A DNA stretch of 64,000 nucleotides from Heterohyrax brucei (Eukaryota > Chordata > Mammalia > Hyracoidea > Procaviidae), in the NCBI GenBank assembly GCA_028571685.1, contig CM053142.1, positions 124,488,796 through 124,552,795 on the forward strand. Direction: 5' to 3'. Shown in pieces: positions 1-13,300 of the stretch (within the stretch, counting starts at the first letter, position 1; every line of letters starts with the position of its first letter). A program made the position numbers and the translations under genes. The notes beneath the pieces were generated by a model that was given only the letters and a program-made list of their open reading frames with translations, was not told where the DNA came from and made no database searches.

Positions 1-47
1 ATTAAAATTACTCTTGATCCATGGGCTGCAGGATGCATGTTGTGATA

Positions 48-202
48 CCCACTGCTGTCAAGTTGGATCCAACTCATAGCAACCCTGGAGGTTAGAGTAG
101 AGCTGCCCGACAGAGTTTCTGAGGAGCACCTGACAGATTTGAACTGTCGATCTTTTGGTTAGCAGACATAGCACTTAACCCACTACACCACCAGGGTTTC
201 TG
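48..202 (-). mobile_element. AfroSINE copy
   Basis: Antisense tRNA-derived SINE: starts with the ctgtcaagttggatcc tail and ends accaccagggtttc (head). Inserted in the Tigger relic. Confidence 0.9.
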
Positions 203-337
203 TTGTAATAGCACACATGGTAACAACATAATCACCATGTGTATCTCTGTTAGAGCTCTTGAATGACCAACTAGGTGCTTTGTAATTGAGCAATACTATT
301 TTTAAAGGAATCTTTTTTTTTTCCTGAGCAATAGATC

Positions 338-455
338 TCAACAAAACCCAAACCAAACCGATTGCCGCTGAGTCAGTTCTGATTCATAGTGACCCTATAG
401 GACAGAATAGAACTGCCCAATAGTTTCCAAGGAGTACCTGATACATTCAACAGTA
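338..455 (-). mobile_element. AfroSINE copy, head missing
   Basis: Antisense SINE tail (gccgctgagtcagttctgattc) and body up to ggagtacctgatacatt; the tRNA-like head is absent. Splits Tigger sequence that resumes at gcttaaaatattcagtg. Confidence 0.85.
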
Positions 456-948
456 AGCTTAAAATATTCAGTGAGCCATATTGCAAACAGGTGTGTTGTC
501 ATGCAGGCTTTGTTGTTCCATTTGTAGAGCACAAGCTGGGTAGGTTTTAGCACAGCCCTCAAGGGCCCAGGATTTTGGGAATGATAAATGAGCACTGACT
601 TTAACTAAAGTCACCAGTTGCATTGGGCCCTAATGGTAGAGTCAGCCTGCCCTTTGAAGCTTTGAATCTAGACATTGACTTCTCTCTAGTTGTGTTAAGT
701 CCTAGATGACATTGTCTTACAGTTTAAGGCTGTTTCATCTAAATTGAAAAATATGTTTAGTGTCACCACCTTTACCAGTTATCTTCGCTACAACTCCTGG
801 AGAACTTGCCATAGCTTCTACATCAGCACTTGCTGCTTTGCATTGCACTTCTGTTATGGAGATGGCTTCTTAAACCTCGTGAACCAACCTTTACTAGCTC
901 ACACTTTTCTTCTGCAGCTTCTTCATCTCTCTCAGCCTTCATAGAGTT

Positions 949-1078
949 GACACAGTGGCTACAACAGTCAGCTCAATCAAAACAGTGATTTTGAGAATGG
1001 TGCAGGACCTTGCAGTGTTTCATTCTGGTGTACAAAGGGTTGCTATAAATCAAAACCAACCAGACAACATCTAACAGC
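949..1078 (+). mobile_element. BovB/RTE 3' end fragment
   Basis: Matches the window's other RTE 3' end (63390-63662): acacagtggctacaac, then atggtgcaggacc and gggttgctat, then caacatctaacagcc. It sits inside the Tigger relic. Confidence 0.75.
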
Positions 1079-1330
1079 CACAGGGTCTTGCTCTGGATTA
1101 AACTTTGGTAAGGGAATGTTGTGGCTGGTTTGATCTTCTGTCCAGATCACTAAAACTTTCTCCATGTCAACAGTAAGGCTGTGTTGCTTTCTTATCATTC
1201 ATGTATTCACTAGAATAATACTTAATTTCTTTCCATAACTTTTCCTTTGCATTCACAACTTGGCTGTTTGACTCAAGAAGCCTAGCTTTCAGCATGCCTT
1301 CCTCACTAAGTGTAATCCTTTCTAGCTTTT

Positions 1331-3609
1331 CCTTCTTTCTTTTAATTAAGATTGAGTGAAAATGTACATTCCCATATAAATTTCATGCCGACCTATGTGC
1401 AGCTTCCACTGCTCAGTGACAGCACACTCTTCCTGTCTGCTCCAGGCATGTCTTATCCTCCCAACAATCTCCTATCCCCTCGTCCTCACCTACTCCCCTT
1501 CCTCTAGTAAGAGGTCAGCAGGATGACATCCTATAGATGCGTAGAACCATAAAGTGCTCACATGATATGGTCACTCTGTATCACCAAGTCCAATCTTCCT
1601 GTCTGAGAGCTGACCTCCATTATGAATTATGGACAGGGGCAGCATCAGGGCCAGGGGCCATGCTCCCAGGGGAACTCCAAAGCCCAAGGACCATCAATTG
1701 TGGTCTTTTAATGAACTCAGGGTGCACCCCTATTTATTCTCTTGTTGCCAGTGAGACTCAACTTTGTTAGCTCCATCACGGCTATCACTGGTGGTGGCTG
1801 GGCACCATCCGGTTCTTCCAGTTACAAGTCATCGTAGCCACCCACTCACATGGGTCTCTCTGTCTTCTGCGTTCTCTTTCCCCCATGTCGTTTTGGTCCT
1901 TGGTGATTATCTGTTCCTGCTAAGTTGGGACCATTGGCTGTACCCTCCAATGGCAGCTTGTCAGCTTTTAAGATCCCAGACACCACTCACCATTGTGGGG
2001 TACAGAGAGCTGTCTTAGCAGAATGGTAGTTGTACCAACTGGCCTTGATTTCTCCTGAGAGCATGTTCCACAGCCCCCTGCCGCAGCTACTCTGTCCTTG
2101 AAATACTATGTTAAAATTGGAGGAGTAATCATGTTATGTTGCAGTCCAGTTAGTATTGATCTTCTTTCTAATGTGTGCTGTCCCAGATTTCACCCAACCA
2201 AATTTCTATCAGCTATCTAATCTAAACCCTACCCCGCTCGCTCTCCCTCCTTCCCGACCCTTGCAGCCGTCAAAAATTGTCTTTTCTTCTATGCATGAGT
2301 CTGTTTTCAAGTTCTTATTGTAGGGGTTTCATACAAGATTTGTCCTTGTGTCACTGACTACTTTGACTCATAATGTCCTTCAGTTGAAACCAGATAATGA
2401 GATGTTTCCTAAAATCATCCTTGTTCTTTATCATTGCATAGTGTTCCACTGAGTATATATACCGTAGTTTACTACGGTATCGGGCATCTGGGTTGATTCC
2501 ATCTTTTTGCTTTTGTGGACTGTGCTACGATAAACATTCGTGTGCATGTTTCAGTTGGTGTGAATGGCCTTGACTTAGTAGGATATATTCCAAGCAGTGG
2601 AATTACTGGGTCAAATGGTATATCTAGACCTAGGTTTTTCAGGAAGTGCCAGATTGCTTTCCAAAGAGGTTGTACCATTTTACAATGCTACCAACAGTGC
2701 AGGAGAGTTCCAATTTCTCCACAGTCTCGCCATCATTTGTTGTTTTGTGTTGTTTGGACCATGGCCAACCTTGTTGGGGTGAGATGGTATCTCATTGTAG
2801 TTTTGATTTGAATTTCTTTAATAACTAATGATCATGAGCGTGTCTGCATGTGTTTTTTGGCTGCCTGGATATCCTCTTTAGAGAAGTGTCTGTCCATCTC
2901 CTTTGCCCATCACTTAATTGGATGATTTATCTTTCTCTTGTTTCTATTTTGTAGTACCTTGTAGATTATGGAGATCAGGCATTGGTCTGACATATAGTTG
3001 CCAAATATTTTTTCCCATTCTGTAAGTGGCCTTTTGGTTTTATTAATAAAGTCTTTGGATGAGAAAAGTGGTTGATTCTTAATAGTTCCCATTTATCTAT
3101 TTTCTCTTCTGTAATTTGTAGTTTCCTGACAGATTTTAAAGTCTGTCTGCATTGTGTATTTAAACTTCCATTGTTGCTCCTACTTTTTCTTGGATGAGAT
3201 TTGATGTTTCGGTCTTTTATCCAGTTTGAGTTGGTTTTTGTATAAGGTGTAAGATATGGATCTTGTTTCGATTTATTGCCGATGGATATCCAATTTTGCT
3301 AGCACCATTTGTTGAAGAGATTATTTTTTCCCCGGTTTAATGTCTTAGGGCCTTTGTCAAATATCAGCTGTTCATAGGAAGATGGTATCATCTTTGGGGT
3401 TTCAGTTCTGTTCCATTGATCTATCTGTCTCTTTTTGTACCAGTACCAGGCTGTTTTGACAACTGAGGCAGTGTAATAGGTTCTAAAGTTAGGTAGTGAG
3501 AGGCCTCCCAGTGTAGTGTTCTTCTTCAGTAGTACTTTACTTATCTGGGGCTTCTTCCCTTTCCAAGCAAAGTTGGTAATTTGTTTCTCCATCTCATTAA
3601 AAAATGTTC
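1331..3609 (-). mobile_element. 5'-truncated L1 (3' part of ORF2 and 3' UTR)
   Basis: Inserted in the Tigger relic with a 16-bp target duplication, atcctttctagctttt (1315-1330) against atcctttctagcttta (3610-3625). The antisense tail is T-rich at 1331-1350. The 3' UTR lies at about 1351-2250 and degenerate ORF2 C-terminal sequence beyond it. The minus frame at 3299-3592 shows the L1 ORF2 motif [12 protein letters not shown] and a [12 protein letters not shown] segment. Interrupted by stops, so inactive. Confidence 0.92.
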
Positions 3610-4148
3610 ATCCTTTCTAGCTTTAAAGTGAGATATTTGTGACTTTTTTTTCACCTAAACACTCAGAGGCCATTGTAGAGTTACTGTCTTGCCAAATTCA
3701 AATACTGTCATGTTCAGGGAATAGGGAGGCCCCAGGAGAAGGAGCAAGGTGAAGAAATCGCTGATTGGTAGCAGTCAGAACACACATCTGTTGATTAAGT
3801 GTGCTGTCTTATATGAGCATGGTTCGTAGCTTCCCAAAACAACTACAGAATTAACATCAAAGATCACAGATCACCATAAAAGATATAATAATAATGAGAA
3901 AGTTTGAAAGATGTGACTACTTACCAAAAAAGATGTGACCACAATTACCAAAATGTGACGCAGAGACATAAAACATGAGCACATGCTGTTGGAAAAAGGG
4001 TGCCAGACACTCTGTCTTTGAAGGACTGCCACAAGTCTTCAGTTTGTAAGGAACACAGTTACCTATGAAGTGCAGTAAAGCAAAGTGCGCAGAACTGAAG
4101 TGTGTCTGATGTAAATTGGTATCTTTTTTCCCCTGGTTTATTTAATAG

Positions 4149-4302
4149 GAAACAACAACACAGGTGGCCCAGTCTCAGCACCAGCAAACTCAGGAATGCT
4201 GGGGATTGGTGGAGGTATTACATTGCTGCCAGCATTTGAATATAGAGGAACTTGGATACCTATTCTAACTATAACAGTACAAGGCAGTGCTAAAGCCACC
4301 TA
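4149..4302 (+). CDS. MON2: MON2 exon (first in window)
   Basis: Acceptor aatag, donor gtaagt. 154 nt; enters inside a Gly codon (G|GA) and leaves as TA|C (Tyr). Encodes an Asn-rich, Gly-rich stretch followed by [20 protein letters not shown]. The exon starts 41 bp after the end of the Tigger relic. The upstream exon is outside the window. Confidence 0.93.
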
Positions 4303-7300
4303 GTAAGTAGCAGTTCCACTACTTTATAAAGCATGATGTTTTTTAATCTTAAAATTCTTCTTTCTGTATTATATTTAAAATTTTAGACCAAACATTCCTA
4401 AGATGCTTTAGAACTTGCTTTCTTTTGTCATATTTTGAGAACTCTCAGGAAACCCTGTTAGTATAGTGTTTAAGTGCTGTGGCTGCTAACCAGAAAGTCA
4501 GCAGTTCGAATTCACCAGATGCTTCTTGGAAAACTCTACAGGGCAGTTCTACTCTGTCTTGTAGGGTCACTATGAGTCAGAGTTGACTTAACAGCAATGG
4601 GTAAGGTAAAGTAAGCTAGGACTATTTTTGTTTTTGTTTTGTTTTTTAATTGTTTGCAAACTAGTGACAGCATTAGAAAACAATGTATGATTTCTTTAAT
4701 ATGTACCTCTTGGTTAAGTGTATGTCTTGGTTTCAAACAACTTGGACTTAAACTTTTTTCTTCTAATAATAACTGAGCTACCTTGGACAAATTAGTAGTT
4801 TTTCACTTCATTTCCATACTTGTGAGTGTGAAAAGGGATAAATTTACCTTTCACTATTCTACATGTGAGAAAAGTTATTTTAAGTGCTTAAGTAGTCACG
4901 TGTTAAGTGCTGTGTCTGCTAACCAGGAGGTTGGTGGTTCAAATCCACCAGGCACTTTTTGGAAACTCTATGGGGCACTTCTACTCTGACCTATAGGGTC
5001 ACAATGAGTCGGACCCGACAATGTCAGTGGTTTAAAGTCGTCATGTATTTAGGGTTCGACAAATGGAATTTTTAGCTTTCAATTAATTAAAGATGTTTCA
5101 TGGATTTCAGGTGTACAGCAGTGTACTGCTGATTTTTCTTAAGTCTTAGTCAACTATGGTGCTTACAGAGATAAAGCAATCAGTATTATGTGGGCTCAAA
5201 AGTACTACAGTTACTAGTCTGTTTTGACTAACTGGTATGTACAATTAAAACACTTTTCATGTAATAATCGTTCAAGATTTTTAACACAGAAGAGAATCTC
5301 TGCCTAGTTTAAATGATAAATGTATATGATATTTCAATCTGTATTATCAAAAGTGATAATTTGCCATGCAGCTTTCTTTTTCCTAAAACTATGAAAGTAT
5401 AGAATCATAGAAGAGTGAAATCTTTTAACTAAAATTTGTATTTTTAGCCATTGTAAGATATTAAAGTTACCTAGTCTCATATAGGCTCTACCTTACTATA
5501 AAATATATTATTGCTGGAGAATACCAAGAGTATCAAATTATAAAGCCATCACATTTCTAACAGAGAAGGAAATACTAGTGATTATTGAATCCACTTCTCC
5601 ACCTCATTTTATGAACTGAAAAAAGCCTCAGCACACAGAACAAATTGCTGTCCTTGTGGAGTTTATATTTTAGTAAGATAGTCAGTAAGCATACTAATAA
5701 ATACAATATGTAGATTTATTGTAGTGTAAACTCAGCTTAAAACCCGTTGCCGTCAAGTCACTTCCAACTCATGGCAACCCTATAGGACAAAGCAGAACTG
5801 CCCCATAGAGTTTCCAGCGAGCACCTTGTGGGTTTGAATTCCCACTGTTTTGGTTTAGCAGCCATAGTACTTAACCACTATGCCACCAGAGTTTCCAAGT
5901 AATGGTTAAATTTTGAAAAAAAATAAAGCAAATTAAGGGAATAAGCGTGACCAGGTAAAGATGAGAACAGAAAGGGTTTCTCTGAGGAGTAATACTTCCT
6001 TTAATACATTAAAAGGAAGACATGACCTTCAGTCTGCTTGCTGGGTGGGGGGAATCATGAGACTAAATAATTTGGCCAATGTCATAGAATTCATTTTTTA
6101 TTAATAAAAATCCAGAAAAATTGCTTAATAATTTTATCACCATAATTTAAGAAACTTGAATTTTAAGTCATTCTACTACTAAGAATATGATTTTGAGCAC
6201 ACCACTTAATTTCACTTTATCTTAGTCTTTTGAAACTTTTAAGACAAGTTTAGCCTAAATCTCAAAACAATTTTTTTTTTTTAGGAAACTTTGATGGTGT
6301 GGTGGTTAAGTGTTGGGGCTGCTAACCAAAAGGCAGGAGTTCTAATTTGCCAGGCGGTCCTTAGAAACTCTGTGGAGCAGTTCTGGATTTACAGGGTGCC
6401 TGTGAGTCGGAATTGACAGTAGTAGGGCTTTTTTTTTTTTTTAAAGAATATTATTATTAACTCTTGAAATCATAAATAGCCAGAAAACATTGGGTGCTCT
6501 TCTGTATATAGGTTAATATGTTCATACTGTAACTTCTTAGCATCTTTCATCCCTTCATTTAGGTTCAATATAAAATGATTTTTAGTGTTGTCTTTGAAGA
6601 TATGCATATAAATCTTGATTGTACATTCTGTTCTTTTATTGACTTCATAAGTATGTAGTAACTTGAAAACTTAAGAATAACCAAAAAAACCCCAAACCTG
6701 TTGCCATCAAGTAAAATTCTGACTCACCATGGCAGTATTCCTGTGAAAGAGTTTAACTATTCCGTAGACTTTCCAGTTTCCAGTTGGTGTATTTGAACTG
6801 CCAACATTTTAGTTAGCAGCCACAGCACTTAACCATTATACCACTAGGGCTCTGTGAAAAGTATACACAGAAATAACTTGAGCGTAAGTATTGGAGGCAT
6901 TATACTTATTTAGATTTATTTTGCTAAAAAAGCCAAACCCACTGCCATCAAGTCCATTCCAAGTCATAGCAACCCTGTAGACAGAGTAGAAGTGCTGCAA
7001 AGAGTTTCCAAGGAACGACTAGCAAATTTGAACTGCCAAACTTTTGGTTACAAGTCATAGCACTTACCACTGTGGCACCAGGGCTATAGCTCCCATAAAA
7101 GTTGGGCTTGTGGCAGCTTTTAGAACTTGACTTTAAATTTGAACTATTTAAATAAATGGATTACATTTTGCCCAAAAGTTATGTAGTAATGCTAATAAAA
7201 TAGCACTGAAGCAATGAGGTAACAATATGTGTGCTTTATTTTTGATTCCTGGTAGAAGTAAAAAGAAATTATGACAGATCTTTTCTCACAGTACTTTATT

Positions 7301-10300
7301 CCTGTTTATGGCTGAATAAAAGTCCATTGTATGGATATGTCACAGTTTGTTTATCCATTAGTCAATTAATGGTCGTTTGGCTTGTTTATACTTTTTGGCT
7401 ATTGAGAATAATGCTACTATAAACATTTATATACAAGCTTTTGTCTAGGTATGTTTTCATTTTGGATGTATGCCTAGAGGTAGAATTTCTGGGTCACATC
7501 ATATCATCACTGTCATTTTTTGAGGAACTGCCAGTTTCAGAGTGACTACATTATTTCACAGTCCTACCAGCAATGTATCTGAGTTCCAGTTTCTCCCTGT
7601 CCTCATCAACACTTGGTATTATCTGTCTCTGCCATCATAGTGCATATGAAGGGATATCTTACTATGGTTTTGATTTGCGTGTCCCTTTTGACAAAATATA
7701 ATGAGTTTGGTTAGGTTATGAGTGATGATGTTGAATATTTTTTCATGTGCTTATTGGTTATTTTTATATCATCTAAAGAGAAATATCTATTCAAATTCTT
7801 TGCCCATTTTTAAATCAGACTATTCATGTTTGTTTGTTCGTTAATTTAGCAGTAAGTGTTCTTTATATATTCTGGATGCTGGTCTCTTTCAGATGTATGA
7901 TTTTCAAAAAAATTTGCCATTCTTGGGTCATCTTAATTTTTTTTAACAATGCCAATTAAAAAGTTTTTAATTCTGATGAATCCATTATATCTGTTTTTGT
8001 TTTGTTGCTTGAGCTCTTGTCATTTCTAACAAACCATTGCTTAATCCAAGGTTTTAAGGATATTTTCCTAGGCTTTCTTCAAAGAGTTTTGTAGTTTCAG
8101 TGCTTTTATTTAGGTCTAGGATTAATTTTTGAGGTTTTTTTAAATATATATAGATAGATAGATAGATGGTTTAAAGTAGAGGTCTAGCCTTACTCTCCTA
8201 CATGTGCATGTCCAGTTAGTCCAGCAAGATTTTTTCTTTCTTCTTTGGACTGTCTTGGCAGATTTCAGTTTTAAGGTATCTAAAGCAACAATTTTCTGTT
8301 TGCCATGAATTAAGACACAAATTTGCCATGATTTAAGACAAAGTATTTGGCCTTCTTTCTGAAATTTCCTCCTAACTGCTAGGTGGAAGTTGATAACATT
8401 GATGCTGTTAAGTATAGTTCTTAACCTGTTGGCACGTTGGATCTGAGATGACAGGGGGACTGGTGTTTCACATTAATACTTTTCCTTCATGTGAAAGCAT
8501 CATCCTTGTTGCAGAATTTATTTGATTTTATAGCACCTTATTTTAAAAGTCAGCACTTAAGTTACAGTTTGAGTTTTATAGTCTGAGTTCTTGTTCTGTC
8601 CTGTATATATAACTCTTTGTTTTTATAATAGCAGCAATTCTGAAAATATTGACATTATTAGGGAGAGGGGCAGGAAGTAAATAATTAAAATAGTTATGGC
8701 AGTGGTCAAGGACATCTTAATATTTCTAATCAGATCAGGAGAGCAGATCTCTCTTCCAGCCAAAACAAACTTAGTGATGTTCATTTACTTTTGCTATTGT
8801 TATCTTAATTTCTTAGTCCATAAAGTAGGAACAAAACTTTATATATTTTCATCTTTGTGGCTCCTCATTTGAGTTCCTTTTTTTTTTTTTTTATAATTTC
8901 AGCCTAGAGATGTTGGACAAAGTGGAGCCCCCAACTATACCAGAAGGTTATGCCATGTCTGTGGCATTCCATTGTTTGCTAGACCTCGTGCGTGGAATCA
9001 CTGGCATGATCGAAGGAGAATTAGGGGAGGTGGAGAGGGAATGCCAGACTACCACTGAAGCAGCTTCCTCACCAGCACAGTCATCAGAGCAGCACGATTT
9101 ACAGTCAACATCAGACCAAAGGGATAAGGATATAGGTATACTATGATTCTATATTTGTCATTTTTATTTTGGAATAATTTGGAATTTTATCAAGAAATTG
9201 TAAAAATAATAGAATTCCCTTATATCCTTCATCTTTGATTTCCCGTTAACACTATCCCATATTTGCCTTGTACTATTTACATACACGTCACTATACTTTT
9301 TTTCTCAACTGTTGAGAATAAGTTAGACATGATAGATACTTTTTTACCTTTAATACATGAGTGTGTATTTTCGGGAAATAGAGACACTCTCTTACATAGC
9401 CACAATATATTCACCATCAGAAGTTTAACATCAGTCCAACATGGTCTAACTCCAGATCCCATCCCAATTTTTCCAGCTGTCCCAATGATGTCCTTTGTTG
9501 TTCAGGATCACACGTTGCATTTAGTTGCCATGTCTCAGTGGTCTTTTTCAGTCTGTAGCAGTTTCTTACTTGTTGATTGTTTTATATGACCTTGACATTT
9601 TTTAAAGACTGCAAGCTAGTCAACTTGGGTTTATCTGATGCTTCCTCATGATTAAATTTGATTTATGCATTTTTGGCTCGACTACTACAGGAATGTTGCT
9701 GTGCTGTATCAGGAAATATACAGTATCAGTTTGCATCATTATTCATGTGATGCCAACTTCTATTATTTAGTTAATACAGTGTCTGCCAGGTTTCTTCACT
9801 GTTAAGTCAGTTAGCTTTCTGTGGAGAAATACTTTGAGACCTTTACTATAAAACAGAGTTTTCCCCTCTTCACATATTTTCTTTTGCTTATGTTTTTAAT
9901 ATTAACATGGAGTCATGGGTTTCTGTTTTATTCAGAGGGCTATGATCTGTAACTATCATTATCTCTTTTGATGTTCAAATTATCCCTGACGTGGCCAGTA
10001 GGACCCGCTTCAAGATGGTATTTTTGTACTTTTAGTGTGTCACCATCATTCTGTGAGCATTTACTCGTGATCTGATACAAGATGTTGCAGATTCATCTTG
10101 GATTTTTCTTTCCCAGCCACAGAGTCATCCGTTTTTCTAAGGAGACTTGACTCCTTTTAATGGAGACTGCAACACCAGATCTCTTGCCATTGAGTCAATT
10201 ATGACTCACAGGAACTCTGCAGGACAAAGTAGAACTCCTCTGTAGAGAGGATTTCCAAGGCTCTAATCTTTACAGAAGCTGACTGCCACATCTTTCTCCT

Positions 10301-13300
10301 GCAGAGTGGCTAGTGGGTTTAACTGTGGACCTTTGTCTTTGCAGCCTAGTGCCAAACCACTAGGTGGCTCAAACAGTTTGCACTCAACCATTACCCTACA
10401 GGTTGGTAGTTCATACCCACCCAGAGGTGCTGTGGAAGAAAGGCCTGGTGACCTGCTTCCATTAAGATTACAACCAAGAAAACCCTGTGGAACAGTTCTG
10501 CTCTTTAACACCTGGGAGCACCATGAGTTGGAAACAACTTGACAGATACTTGGTTTTTGGTTATTTAGAAATGAACGTTTGGACACTAGGTATACATACT
10601 TCTTGCTGCTCGGTTAGGCAATATGTATATATACATACATAAACACACATCTGTCTACCTGTTGAAAGTATCTATTTTAAGTATCACACATAAGATCATA
10701 CCAGTTTTACCGGTTCAACACCAAAAGTTATATATTAACTTTCCATATTTGTAACTCTGTTCCCAATAATGGGGAACATAGCTCCCATTTTACTCAGTGT
10801 ATTTACTTATTTTGCTCAGTTTGGATTATACTTAACCCATTTCCTGAGAAAGGTAGTTACTCTGCACCAATCCTTACTCCCAGCTGAGAGCAAAGGAGTG
10901 GGGCGTGCAGAGTAACTAGGTATCTCAGCGGAAAACTTGCCCTGATGATGGGGAAGGGAATAAGAACTGATATTTTGTGTATATGTATGTGTACGTGTGT
11001 GTGTGTGTATGCATGTACTTGTGCTTTGTTTTGAGACTAGTTCTACAATGATGATAAATTACATTAATCAATTTCTTTTTTGCTTAGAATTGCAGAATTT
11101 ACTGGTTTTAAGTGCTTGACATACACATATTTAAACATATCAACCAGTTAACTTGTTTACAGAAAGATCTTACATAAATATCTAAAGATAAATTCGTTTT
11201 AAGACTTATTGAAGTGTGAAACTATAGCAAAGTTTTCAAGTGGTTGTGCATTCAGATGTGTTTTAAATATTAAAGTTTTAGCATTTGGTAATTGAGTTGT
11301 TGGAATATTTAAAATACTGTAAAATGACCAGGTAGATTTTTACAGTTTTATAACACGTAGAATTATCATCAAGTATTGTTTTTTTTCCTCCCTTTAAGTT
11401 AGCAGAGCTGTTTGGGAAGAAATGGTGAATGCCTGCTGGTGTGGTCTTCTTGCTGCCCTCTCACTTCTTCTTGATGCCAGGTATTAACTCTTTGTAAGTT
11501 TTGTGTTACATATGGCCATTAAAAACCGCATCAAAGTGGTTTATTTAAATTAACCTTCTAGCATTTTTTGTAATAATATTTCATAGCACTACTTCTTTAT
11601 CTGTGTAGAACATGATTATTTTTCTGCCACTCTTCTCTCATCCTTTGTTTGGTCTGTCTCCCAGCGGAATTCCTGTCATATTTTAATGGAAAATAGAATC
11701 CTGAAACATTATAGAATGCCATACTTGTTTTGAGACTTAACTTACTATGACTTTTGCAGGGATGCTGAATTACATATTCAATTTCTTTGATGTTTTTATT
11801 CAGAATTTGCAAATTTTTAAATGCTTGATTTGCGTTTTTGACCATTTTCTTAAGTACAGGTAGTCATTGACCTAAATAAGTCAGTTCTGACTTACATCAA
11901 ATACCTGCTTTTATTTCTTTAGTTTTTATTATAATTGCCTTTTATTGCCAATATCTTTATAAATCTGATCTTTATTTGTCACTGAGGTTGGAAACATTAC
12001 AAGTAAACTTACAGACATCATTTAAAGGGTGCTGGTAAGTGATTTGTCCTAACTTGACATGCAAATCAGACAGTATTTGAACAAATATGCATATTTTACA
12101 TTGCTTTTACCCAGTTTGTATTTTCAGATATTGTGTTAAGTAATTAAAAATTTCCTGTTAATAATATCAATTTTGGTAGCAGTTTATATATTTTTTAAAA
12201 ATTAACTCTAGATTGTGTTTTGAAGCACATTAAACATAAGTTAATCAGAGTCAATAAAATGCCTTGTCTTTTCAGCACAGATGAAGCTGCCACTGAGAAT
12301 ATTTTAAAAGCTGAACTGACCATGGCTGCTCTTTGTGGAAGGCTGGGCCTTGTGACCTCAAGAGATGCCTTTATAACTGCAATATGCAAAGGTTCCCTGC
12401 CTCCTCATTATGCTCTTACTGTACTGAATACCACCACTGCAGCTACGCTTTCCAATAAAGGTGAGACTTAAACTGACTCAAATTGTTGTTATCTCGTGGC
12501 ATGACATGGTATAGAAAAAAGGTTATAGAAATTCTCCGTTCAAGCTTTAGCTCTTCCACTTATTGCTTCTGTAACCTTAGGAGAGCTGTCCTTGAGCGTG
12601 AATTTCTTCCACGTTTTTAGAAAGAGAAAAGGCAGAAAGAAATGGAAGTAGGGAAAAATACCAATTTTGAACAAGTTCTAACTTTAAATACCAGTCTAAC
12701 TGATGGAGATGATTTTGTAAATTAAGCTAATATAATAGTAATGTTTACAACCACTTAGATTAGTCTAACATCTAATTTGTTTTTCTTTAATGTTTTGAAA
12801 ATACTCAAGTTTGTTACGTATATTTTAATATGATACTTAATTTTCAGGCTGAAATGGTAAGTATTGGTCTCTGACTTTAGGAAAATATACTGGGGATACG
12901 TGTGTAAAATGCTTACTGTTTTCTGATTTTATTTTACTTATGAAGAAATGTACCACAGTTTTGTAACTTTATGTTACATGTGATATTTTTTAGTAAATAT
13001 TTGCTAACTTGTCGTGGTTTCTGCACTTCACAAATATTTGTATAAAATGTTTGATAAAAGACACTGATGTGTAAATAAATGTCACAGTTGAACTCTGTTC
13101 AGTCAAATTGATACTTTGAATGCAGCATGGAAATCTATTTATTCTTTCCTTTGTGCCCTAGCATATTCCATTCAGGGCCAGAGTGTCATGATGATAAGTC
13201 CATCAAGTGAATCTCACCAGCAGGTTGTGGCCGTGGGTCAGCCTCTAGCAGTCCAGCCTCAAGGGACAGTGATGGTAAAGTACTGGTTCTTCTGTTGTTG

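Larger units (their letters stand above)
1..4108 (-). mobile_element. Tigger-type DNA transposon relic, broken by four later insertions
   Basis: Pieces at 1-47, 203-337, 456-948, 1079-1330 and 3610-4108 are colinear with the eutherian Tigger1/2 (Tc1/mariner-like pogo) consensus as I remember it. The transposase would read on the minus strand, its start codon near 3672; it is degenerate. The right terminus is near 4108, ending tgtgtctg with a GAAGTGCAGTAAAGCAAAG-like subterminal part. The left end lies outside the window. Insertions: SINE 48-202, SINE 338-455, RTE 3' end 949-1078 and L1 1331-3609. Confidence 0.85.

Noticed and set aside
3299-3592. 97-codon minus-strand protein
   Set aside because: Residual L1 ORF2, not a host gene.
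8905-8915. ATG at 8910 as an alternative translation start of MON2
   Set aside because: The frame continues from the upstream exon at 4149-4302 across a canonical junction, so this Met is internal.
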